DNA of 64,000 nucleotides, taken from NCBI GenBank assembly GCA_022577435.1, contig JAKOON010000060.1, positions 112,001 through 176,000 of the forward strand, written 5' to 3'. This document shows positions 23,801 to 35,800 of the stretch, piece by piece. Every line of letters starts with the position of its first letter. Within the stretch, counting starts at the first letter, position 1. The stretch comes from Embiotoca jacksoni (Eukaryota; Chordata; Actinopteri; Embiotocidae). The notes beneath the pieces are model-generated. The model was not told the DNA's origin. It saw nothing but the letters and a program-made list of their open reading frames with translations, and made no database searches. The position numbers and the translations under genes are program-made.

Positions 23801-26800
23801 GAATATACTGTATGTCCTTATCTGGAGATGCATCAGCTACTGTACAACCTTGAAATGTGTTTTTCTTAAACAGCATCCTTCTTTAATCATGACAGCTCTT
23901 GCATTTAGGAAGTTTTTGCCCTTTCACCCGATGGCTCCTAGCTCTGTTTCAGGGTTGCCCATGACAACCCCAAGGACAGGATGTCCTACCAACCGCATAA
24001 GGAACCATCTTCCTCACCTACAGAAGGAAATTGCTTCACATACACAAACCTGACGACATGATAATTAAATTTTAAAGCTCATTTAAAATGTATCTTTATT
24101 ATGTAATAGGTTTGTAATCTTCAGAAAAGATCAAGAGATGATTATTGGGACAGGTCATCAAAAAATATAAAACAAAGGTACACAATATCATGTAAATGTT
24201 TTGAACTTTTTTGTAATCTTTACTTTGTAATTTTAGAACTTCAGACCCTAATAAAACACTATCCAATCAAAGATGTCATGACACGTTCAGGTTTCCTGTG
24301 ATGTGATGATGATGATGATGATGATGACACATTTTCTACATAGTGACCTGCTTATACACTGACATGATGAACAGACACACATAAAGACATACTATCCTCT
24401 GGCAGGTCGTTTTCCCGCTGGTCGAGCTCCATCTGTCGACACCAGCCCTCCATGCGGTCGGTCTCAGCCTGCAGCAGCTTCAGAAACCAGCGTCCATCTC
24501 TCTGACACACTGATCGCTGCACCACCTGCCAGTCAAAGATTCACACTTTAAAACACCTGCACAGGCAATTTCTGTATTTACTATAATATAAATAACAAAA
24601 CCACAACTATATGGAAAATCATGACTTTTTTACTGTATGTCTTCATATTGCTTACGGTTTATATTACATTAATTTGCAAGATCAAAAATCCGAGCTGAGA
24701 AATAAGGTATAACAAAATATGATTTCAGGAATGAAACACTTTAAATCTCCTAAAGCCCTGAACATAAGTGGGCTGCATGTGGGAAGCAGACTTGCAGACA
24801 CTTCTAAATACATTACAGTTGGGTTATGTGTACGCAGACAGCCTCCACAAATGTAGACTAGAAAATAGAAACAGGAAACAGAAGCTTTTACTTCTTTTCA
24901 ACATCTGCTTAGAAACACTCTCACAACACTTCATCAGTTCACGCGACCAGTTAGATTTCATTGTGTCATGGATCCCCTCCGAGAATCGCCACCTTAACGT
25001 GGTGGAGGGGCTTGAATGGCTCAGTGATCCTGGGAGCTATGTTGTCCGGGGCATCAGCTCCTGGTCCCACGGAATGGTGCCACCGTCACCCGGATCAGGG
25101 AAACTGGGACACCCTCCTGAAGCCATACAGGAGAGCTCGCCGGCAAGCGTCTGGTGGCCGGGCCTTCGCCCATGCGGCCCAGTTGGGCTTAGCTAGAAGA
25201 AACAACATGGATCAGCCACACTGTGGACCCACCACCCTGTGGACAAGCATTGGGGTCGGGTGCAATGCAGACCGGGCAGCAAGCCGGGCCTGCAAAATAG
25301 ACTAGCGCCAGGGACGTGGAATGTCACCTCGCTAGCAGGGAAAGAGCCGGAGCTGGTGGGAGAGGTGTAGTGGTACCAGCTAGATATAGTTGAGCTCACC
25401 TCCATGCACTGGCTGATCAGGAATGCGTCCTGGGTGCCTCCCTCTGGAGGTTTTCTGGGCATGCCCAACTGGCAGGAGACCCCAGGGAAGACCCAGAACA
25501 CACTGGAGAGATTACATATCCCATCTGGCCTGGGAAGGCCTTGGGATCCCCCAGGATGAGATAGAAATGACGGAGAAACCTGGCGGGGGGTGATTGGGAG
25601 GGACGGCCTGCCGATCTGAACCCAAATGATGTTTCATTGTTGGACTTCTGTGCTAGCCACGGTTTTGCCATAACGAACACCATGTTTGAGCATAAGGTGG
25701 CTCATAAGTGTACCTGGTACCAGAACACCTTAGGCCAAAGATCAATGATCGACTTTGTAGTTTTATTATCTGATCTGTGGCCGTATGTCTTGGACACCCC
25801 GGAGAAGAGAGCAGCAGACCTGTCAGCTGATCACCACCTGGTGGTGAGTTGGATCAGCTGGAAAGACCTGGCAAGCCCAAACATGTAGTGATGTTGAACT
25901 GGGAACATCTGGCGGAGGCCCTTGTCCCGGAGGTCTTCAACTCTCACCTCCGGAAGAGCTTCTCACACATACCAGGGAACAGTGCCCATGGACTGGCAGA
26001 CCGGGGTGGTGGTTCCCATTTTCAAAAAAGGGGACCAGAGAGTTGCTCCAACTATCGGGGTATCACACTACTCAGCCACCTGGGCAAAGCTTATATCACG
26101 GTGCTGGAAAGGACTCCGACCGTTTGTCGAACCTCGGATTCAAGAGGAGCAGTGCAGAATCTGTCTTTGTAGCGGAACAGTGGACCAGATCTTTACCCTC
26201 ACAAGACTACTGGAGGGTCCTGGGAGTTTAACCATCCAGTCTACATGTGATTTGTGGACTTGGAGAAGGCTTTCGGGGTTTTTTGTGGGAGGTGCTGCGA
26301 GAGTACGGGGTGCCGGACCCGTTGCAAAGGGCCATCCGGTCTCAGTACAAGCTACTGAAGGAGCTGTGTGCGCATTCTTGGCAATAAGTCAGACGTGTTT
26401 CCGGTGGGCGTGGCCTCTGGTGGGTGTTGCCTCTACCAGGGCTGTCCTTTGTCTTCTATCCTGTTTGTGACCTCCATGGACAGGATATCTGGGCACAGCT
26501 GGGGGGAGGAGAACGTCGGGTTCAGGGGTCTTCGGATCGCATCTCTGCTGTTTGCAGATGATGTGGTCCTGTTGGCCTCTTCGGACCTCCAGCACTCACT
26601 GAGGCGGTTTGTGGCCGAGTGTGAAGCGGCAGGGATGAGGATTAGTACCTCCAAATCTGAGGACATGGTTCTCTGCCGGAAACCGGTGGATTGATCCCTC
26701 CAGGTGGGGATGGAGTGCCTACCCCAAGCGAAGGAGTTTAAGTATCTCGGGGTCTTGTTCACGAGTGAGGGGAGGATGGAGGATGGAGGATGGAGGATGG

Positions 26801-29800
26801 AGGGTGGGGGATGGAGGATGGAGGGTGGAGGGTGGAGGATGGAGCGGGAGATTGACAGGCGGATCGGGGCGGCTGCAGCAGTACAACAGGTGCTGCTCCG
26901 GACTGTTTTGGTGAAAAGGGAGTTGAGCCGAAAGGCGAAGCTTTCGATTTACCGGTCGATCGACGTTCCAACTTTCACCGATGGTCACAAGCTCTGGGTC
27001 GTGACCAAAAGAACGACAGCGGCTGAAATGAGTTTCCTCCCGAGGTGGCTGGGCTCAGCCTTAGAGATCGGGTCAGGAGCTTGGACATCAGGAGGGAGCT
27101 CGGACTAGAGCCGCTACTCCTTCGCTTTGAAAGCAGTCATCTGAGGTGGTTCAGCATCTGATCAGGATCCTCCTGGGCGCCTCCCACTGGAGGTTTTCAG
27201 GGGAACGTCCGACTGGCAGGAGACCCCGGGGAAGACCCAGAACATGCTGGAGAGATTATATCTCCTGGCTGGCCTGGGAACGCCTTGGGATCCCCAGGAT
27301 GAGCTGGAAAATGTTGCCGGGGAGAGGGAAGTCTGGGCTAACTTGCTTGGCCTGCTGCCACCGCGTTCCGATCCCGGATAAGCAGAGGAAAACAGATGGA
27401 TGGATGAATGTGTCATGGAGTCTACTTGAAAGAATTTACACGTAGATTTTTAAAAATGGGATCTACTCACACAATGATTTTTAAAAAGTGTTTATCCTTA
27501 AGTTGACATGTAGCTCTCACTATTTTGTGTTGATCCACGTTGCTCATATTCCAATGTCAAATGTTTACGACCACATACCCAAATAAAAGATAAAGACATA
27601 GACTTTCATCTTTCAAACAATGTCTAGGTGTTCATCGAGAATTTCATTAAGTTAGCACCGACGGTTTGAGTCAAGCATTAAGTGGTTCGCTTTGCTACTT
27701 GTGGGCACTCAAACATTGATATATTACCACCTAGTGTAGCTGACAGAGCAACATTACTATTCATTTTGTGGCATGTCAGAATACCTGATAAGTCTAATTG
27801 TTAACTCTGCGTTGGTGACCACCAACTCCCAAGAAAAATAAGAAGCTCTCTACCTGCTAAACTATGTTCACTGGGTAATTGCTAAATTTGTCTGATAGCT
27901 GATTATTGCTGGGTAGAGTAAGTGAGTGAGATCACATATGTTATGGTTAGGTGTATGAATAAAACTGAACTGAATTGAATAATATATTTAGTATAATCTC
28001 CCAGATACCTCCAGAATAGCAGAGCTGTTGAAATTAACATCAAGTGGGTCATCCGATACGCTGTCTATCCAGGGGTCCGGAGGTGGGAGGATAGATGGGT
28101 CGAAGCCCACATCCTCATATTCATCGGAGGCACAGGCGTGGTAGTGGTTCCCTGAGCCCTGGATGCTGACGGTGGAGGTGGCGGCATCGCGGGAATATTG
28201 TCGAGAGATGACACCAGGGGTGGCGCCATCGCGGGAATATTGTCGAGAGGTGACACCAGGGGTGGTGCCATCGCGGGAATATTGTCGAGACGTGACACCA
28301 GGGTTGGCGCCATCGCGGGAATATTGTCGAGAGATGACACCAGGGGTGGCGCCATCGCGGGAATATTGTCGAGACGTGGCACCAGGGGTGGCGCCATCGC
28401 GGGAATATTGTCGAGACGTGACACCAGAGGTGGCGCCATCGCGGGAATATTGTCGAGAAATTACACCAGGGGTGGCGCCATCGCGGGAATATTGTCGAGA
28501 AATTACACCAGGGGTGGCGCCATCACGGGAATATTGTTGAGAAATGACACCAGATGACAAGATTTCCATGTCAGTGTCCGGGGAGTCTAGAGGCGTGTCG
28601 AGGAGGTCGGGCATGTCCATGTCTGCCTGGATGGAACAAAGAATACATCTCAGTAACCGACTGAACAAACAAAAGGTTGTGTGTGCTGTGCAGGTCTGTG
28701 AAGTCTGTCTTATCACCAGAGGTTCCTTTGTTTCCAAATATTATTCGGGCTTACTGGCTTGGATGGAACTCTCTATGTAATGCCATGGATCTCAGGTCTG
28801 ATCAGGTGGTGTCCTAATCATCACAGAAGATGTATCGTCACAGCCTTTACGTACCTCAGGACTCTGCTAAGAACTAACTTTCATTGCTACTCTATTGCTA
28901 CTCAGCTGAATGTGACTGCAAAGACACATATCGCTGAAAATATTGTACAGATATTAGAAAATGGGAAGCTTGCTTGTGACAAACAGTTAAAAAAGGTGAG
29001 CTGTCCAAGGTCCTGAATGTGTCCCACTGATTTCACATGTAGCTTCATTAGATTCCCACTGAATGACACCAAGTCAGCTGCTCATCACAGAAAGATCTGG
29101 ACCTGCTGCTCTGTGTTTGCTAGAGGATCGTATCCACCATTCTCCTCTTTTGTTTGCCCATGTTTTATTACTAAGCCACTTTTTTCTTGCCATGTTAATT
29201 TCATCTATTCATATTTTTGTTTTACCCACATTGACTTTCTTGCTGATAATCTCCCATGTAGAGTTTTGTTCTAGTTATTTTTATATTTCTTAATTTCAAT
29301 AGGATCAAGTTTTCTTTTCCTTCTGCGGTCGTTTTTTCATCGCTGGAATCACTCAAACACACACAAACACCTAATTTAAATAAAGCGATTTGTACCTGAT
29401 ATCAGTGATGTAATTACTCTTAGTAAATCACCTGCAAAACAATAAATGTGCAAACTTTTGGAATAAACATGCAATTTAGTACCCTTTATTTTAGATTTCT
29501 TACTAAATCAGGGAAATGTGGCCGTCACTGCATCCAGTCGAGTTAAATGATGATGTGTCGAGGGATTGCAAAGGCTGCATAATCATCTAAATTATAAAAT
29601 AAATGTCATCAGCAAAACGTTTGATCAAATACTGTATGTTACTGACTGCTTGTTCTGGATTTAGATCAGGATACATGTGAAATATTCCTCTTATTCAAAA
29701 TTGATTATATCTGCTTTCTTGCTTAACTTTTCTACCAAACAAATGAATTCAGATTAGGTACTCTTGCACTGCTAGCTGTGCTAACATGTAATGAAAATAA

Positions 29801-32800
29801 TTCCTGTGTAATTCACTCTCGCCTGAGCAAACAAGTGGCGTACTGTAGCCTTCAAACATGATAAAGCCGAATATAAATAGAGTAACAATGCATGATAATG
29901 TTCACTATGAGAGTAAAAGCTCACATTAAGTCAGCTGGGTAACTTACCTGCACTGCTGCTGTCACACTGTTGGACCGCTGGAACCGGCGATACCTGACGA
30001 CAGAGGGGAGACACACAATCAAAACACTAAACATCAGGACTTTTTCTGTCTCTGCTTCCAGGCAAAAGTTTCAAGATTAAATATTGAGATTTTCTAATTC
30101 CCGGCCCCGGTCCCCCCCAAGAGTCAAAGAAGGTTTATTCTATCACAGGAACACAGTATGACCAAGGTTATAAACTCTTTTCTCTTCACGCACTCCAAAC
30201 CTACTTTTTAAGCCCTGCTGCTCTTTCCTCTCTCAGACACCTTGCATCCAGATCCGACCTGATCCGCCCTGGTGTGATCGGATCATAAGTGGTCAACGAA
30301 AAGTACAAGTATGCACACAGCCAGGACTCTTTGAGATCCGGTCTGCTCAGGCCACATTTGGGGGCGGCCTGGGACGCATGTGGCACCATTCTTTTAGCAA
30401 TGTGTATGCAATGTGTCCTAAATGTGTCCTTAATTCATCCTGGGCCACATTGGAAAATCGCTTAGTCAGCTGGCATCTTCTGAATAAGCAATTTGAATAA
30501 ATGTCCCTCCATGTGTTACCGTTAAACAGGTTTGTTAGTTTTGAATTTTTTTTCTCTCCTCAATTCATTCCTTCACTGAAGATCTTTGAATGCTATTTTT
30601 TTTTTTTTTTTTTTTTTTGCTACCAGAAAAATCTCCTGTGCGATCCTGCCGAGTTCAGCTGATCTGTGCAGAAGGCAGGAGAGATTTACTACAAACTCGC
30701 TCTATAAAGCAGGTGTTTAGTGATTTAAAACACAAGCTGCTACATGATCGGCTTGTTTCACCAAAGCCTCCTCTGGGTTCATCTTTATCTTTTAGTTTAT
30801 CTTATTTCATATCAGACACACATCAGACCCACAGCTGTGGCAGAGCTGCCGCCCCTTCGCACAGTTAATTTATCTACAGCAGAAGAACTCAAAGCGCTGG
30901 AACAATTAAATAATCTGACCCCAACTGAGTGGGTCTTGACGGTTCAGGCTGTGAATTACAAACTCCCTGAACTGTGTTTAGACATTTACAGACATGAAAT
31001 ATGCTATAAATTTCTAAAAGATGGCGCATTAAAATGAGGCTCAGTGAACAAAGTATGTCTTGTTTTGTCAAATACCCATTTCTTAAGCTCCTGTCTTCCC
31101 ATTTCTGTTCATGTTCTTATCATTATTTACTTGTAAATTTTTGTCATGTCCATGTTCATTTGCATATAAAGCAGGGAAATGAAATCGGTTCACAACTAGT
31201 CACTCGAGACGCATGTTAATTTACATGACAATTCCAGATGGGAACAGATGGCCTGAAGCTGGACGCCTGCTATGAACGGCAGGTATGCACGGGTCTCTGT
31301 TCCTGAGGCTAAAGGCTCAAGGAGATGAGGAAATCATAACTCTTTGCCAAAATAGTTTATTGACATGCATCTCTTTGCCATGTGAACACTGCCTCTTCCA
31401 CCCAGGCTGCACATCTGCCTGTTCACCTACTCCGTTACATTCAGCTGTGTCCTAGAAGAGAATCTGCTGGCAAACTCTGGACTACCAGCTGAGAGACCCC
31501 TCTTTCAGAACACAGTGACAGTCAACCAGAAACGATGCCCCGGGGAGTAGACCGAAAGAAGTCCCCGGCTTCAACAAGCATGAATGGGTTCCAATCAAAA
31601 AAGGCTCCACAAACAGCTGGATTAATCTCAAAGTAGTTAAACTATCTTCATAACATACCCATGCCACAAGTTGATGGTGAAATAGCCTTTTTTTTTCCTT
31701 TTTTTTTTCCTCCCCTTAACTGATATCGTACATTAGGTACAAAAGTAAATACAAATGCACAGTTAAGCCAATTCAACTCCATACAAGATTGTGGCACTAA
31801 CAATGTGGAAGAAGCACAAGTGGTTTCCTACGTCAACAGAAAAAAATATGCTGGTGTGAACAGGAAAACTAGCAAATGGCAAACAAGCTGGCACGCTGTA
31901 GAGAAGGAGTATTACAAACAAAAGGAAAATCATTGCATAGTGAACAAAACCCTTTTATGGCTGCATAGCAAATCAAGACTGTGATCCAGGAAGTAGTGGA
32001 CATGTTTCCTTTTCAACGACCAAGAGAAGACTTGATGACCAAAACCTCAGAGGAACATTAAAACAACCTACAACCCATAAATAAATAAATCCTTTAAAAG
32101 ATGTTTTAGGATTTAAGGTCTTACATTTCCCAACCTGTTCTCAAATTAATTCATCCATCCCTCCATTCTTTACAAATAAGTATTTCTATAAACAGTCATT
32201 GAGATGCAAAAGGCATGTATTGGTCAAAGAAAACCCTTGAACAGTGAATGCAGACATAATGATTTAATTCTCCACATTCATTCACCTGTAGTCATTTCAG
32301 TTATGAGAAATACACGCAGACTTATCAAAAACATGTAGAAGAACAACAGGACCAACATCTGAACTGAGCTGAAGATAATGTAAATGTGCTATTTAGCAGT
32401 AATTTAGTCAAAATGAAAGTATGAAAAATAGATTGGACAAGCAGATCTGGCCTAATGTTTGTTTTCACCTATTAAACTGGAAACTCGTTTAGAACCACTG
32501 AGCTGCAGTTAACAAATGAAAATCAAGTGGTAAAGATTGAAGAAAAAATATCTGCCTCACCCTCTGTCATCCTCCACTTGAACTCCTACAGAGGTGAACT
32601 TGGACGGGTCCTCTGGATCCGGAATCTCCTCTGGTCCATCCACCTAGGGGACATGGACAGGACAAAACTCCTAATTGTCATAAAAAACAGTCAAATGAAA
32701 CCTATCTAACTATTTGAAGGAGACCCAAAAGTACAAATTACCACATCAAATTTTAAACTCTACATCACAGAAAATAAGACGTGAACACTGAGGGCCCTAA

Positions 32801-35800
32801 TTATGCACCTAGCAAAGCTAATTTAAGTGCAGGTCCAGGCACATTTGCATTTTGGTGAAGTGTACGGTGTTTTTTCATGGCTCTGGCTGCACCGACTTAG
32901 TGGAGAAGAGCGCACAAAGACAGACCTATCCCACAGACAGGTTTAGTGGATGTCAAATGAGTATAATACCACATAAATCCCTCATAAATAATTAAAACAA
33001 TATGTATTTTGAATCCAACCTTTGGATTCCGTTAATCATATTTAAAATTAAGCTGACTCTTGACTATTGAACTGGATGTGAATCAGGCAGTTGGCGTGCC
33101 ATCTCAGCCATTGAATAGATTAGTCAACTTGAGTTAACTACCAATGAATTGCAATTAAATTACACATAAACAGGTGATCTACCAGCCGTGCAGGACCGCA
33201 GACCACAATGCGTCATTTATGCATTAAAGTTTAGGGCTATTTATGCAGGACAGCTTAGGCCATTATTAAATGATTGGAAAATAAATTATTCACACTCAAA
33301 GCTTCCGATGCAGTTTATTTATGAACAACGCAACATCAGTTTATTTATGAACACCCCAACATCAGTTTATTTATGAACAACACAACATCAGTTTATTTAT
33401 GAACACCCCAACATCAGTTTATTTATGAACAACACAACATCAGTGATATTTTGAGCACATTTCTCTTCATCGGTGTTGTTAATAAAGGAATTACATCGGT
33501 AGCTTCAAGTTTAAATAATTGACTAATATTCACTCCTCAACATCGTTTCAGCACAAGATTTCAGTATATTGGATGAATGTTCTTTGTTCACTTTGACGTT
33601 TAATTAATGACAGTGATTGGTTTCTGTAAGACGCAAGTTTTTGTTTTGCCCTTCATCTTATATCGTTGAACCACTTCCTACACTAGACAGATTTTACATA
33701 ATACCAGGGGAACAGTTATCTATAATATTAGTTTCCTATTCCCAATCCAATTCAGCCCGTAGAGGCCGACTCGTAGTACCATAAATTTGGTGATTACGAG
33801 CCTTAAACTCCCAGACAAATATGTCAGTTTCCTCCTGTGTAAAGTTTGGAAGGAGGTTCCAGTCTGCTCCTTCTTCAGCCATTACAAAACTGTTTTAAAG
33901 GGGATGATAAGAGCTGATTTGTTTTCCCGTGACTCAAGTTGGCCAAGACACACCTTCTAATTATCTATTTCTCCTATTTTACCGCTGCGCCACCGTTGCG
34001 CTTGCATTTGTGTTGACAAAATTACCAAAAAGCTGGCCACATCTAAATGCATCCCCAGCAAACAAAATTTAGACTTGCGTTTGTGCTGCGCCTAGATTCA
34101 TGGAAATAGAGTCCTGCTTCTTACTATGTGTGAAGTCACAACTTTCAAAGTATTTTTTCTGTTGTGAAGTAATGGTCACATGTAAGTTGAAATGAATATG
34201 CAGAAACTGAGATAAACAGGCTTATCATATTATAATATGAAAGTAACTTAAGCCAGTGATTTCCTACAGTGTGGTTTCATTATTACCTGGATGCCTATGG
34301 AGAGACATTTGCCCTTCCTGAGTGCTTCTTTCCTGTACTCATCCCGGCGGTCATCAATAACGGGCATCCTGCTCAGGATGGGGACGGGGGTGCTGACTGT
34401 CATGGTGCTGTTACTAACATGCTGACTGGCTGGTCCATGGATCTGCACAGGAATAAGGACAACAAGCATTGTGAATACAATACTTACTAAAACAATAAAA
34501 ATATGTTTTAAAATAGTTTCTTCAGAAAATCTGGAAACATTTGTGTGGCTATTACAAAGTTACAATGTCCCTACTGCATCAAACAAATGTTGGATTGTAC
34601 ACAAAATACACCTCACTATCTAAAAACGAATACAAAACCTGAGCATTAGCAGCTTCTATGGCAGCTGTCAAGGCCTTCATGCTGTCAATGCTTTCTGTTG
34701 AGTTACTGAGCCCTGATTGGATGGTCATGTCACCTCTGGGTCCCTCCTCTTCCATGTATGCATCCTGGTTGGGTTTAGAAAACATGGACAACTGCTTTCA
34801 AGACAAGGTATTAATTTGACCTGCAATATCACACAGTATCATTTATGACATTTTATTTTTAAATGAAAACAAAGGAAGATCTAACATCCATGAGATTAAT
34901 GTGGGCTGAAACACGCTGAGAAGAAATAAAAGGCAGAAGGACCTTAACAATTGCAAAGTCTTATTTGTAATATCATTTTTTTATTAATTCATTCAACCAT
35001 TAATTTACTTGTTGCTGTCATTCTCAATGGAATTTGCTGTTCCAACTTTGCCAACAGACTTTATGGTTACTCTGTGACATAAGTAAATAGGTAGGTAGGT
35101 AGGTATTTACTTTAATAACTCCTATAAGTAGAAATAGTCCAAAAAAATTACAACAATCTAAATACATAAACAGATGAATAACATTGGTTTTAAAATTTGC
35201 CTCCCTCAAACAGTGATGTAACACTTAATCAACTAACTATGAGTTATTAAATTATATATGTGCTCATTTTAGTATGCCATCAGCTGATTCTGGTGTTCAT
35301 AGCAGCGTTTCTTTTTTCTTTTTGTATATAGGCCTTGTCCAATAATGACACAGTCTGTCTTGATATGTCAGCAGTAAGAACTGCACTAGGGAACAGCTAT
35401 ATTCATAAAAGATGGTACAACTTTCACTGATTGGGTTTAATACATAAACATTTACTTCAATTTCCAAGTTTCAGAGTAGAAAATAAGCAAGTAACAGATA
35501 TGTTTTAAACAACCTGGTTTGAATATGCATGCTGCTGTAATACTTCATGATCTAATAAACTGCTAAAAATTCAAGTGTAATTTGAATTAACATAATATTA
35601 TATTAATTGTTAACACACAGAAAACATTAACAGTGAGCCGGGTTTCTTTAAACTCGTAACCTAAGGTTTCAGGCAACAAACTAAAGTGTCAACTGACTGT
35701 TTTTCCAATGTTTTGCAACTGGACAGACACCATGAAGCTAAAGAGAGATTATGAAACTTTTACAAATATAATGTTAAATTCATTACTATCAGACATTCAG

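Larger units (their letters stand above)
24526..28008 (-). other. dlgap1 intron filled mostly by a Rex3 copy
   Basis: About 3.5 kb, of which 24961-27412 is a plus-strand Rex3 copy, opposite to the gene. A short L2-type tail (ATAAAACTGAACTGAATTGA) lies at about 27959-27980. Confidence 0.75.
32644..34286 (-). other. dlgap1 intron holding repeat copy B
   Basis: Nearly all of the intron after 33010 is the second copy of the repeat seen at 18890-19930. Confidence 0.6.

Noticed and set aside
28163..28557. Plus-strand ORFs ([14 protein letters not shown] and [14 protein letters not shown] repeats)
   Set aside because: Antisense shadows of the dlgap1 coding minisatellite; only the minus frame joins conserved DLGAP blocks and splice sites.
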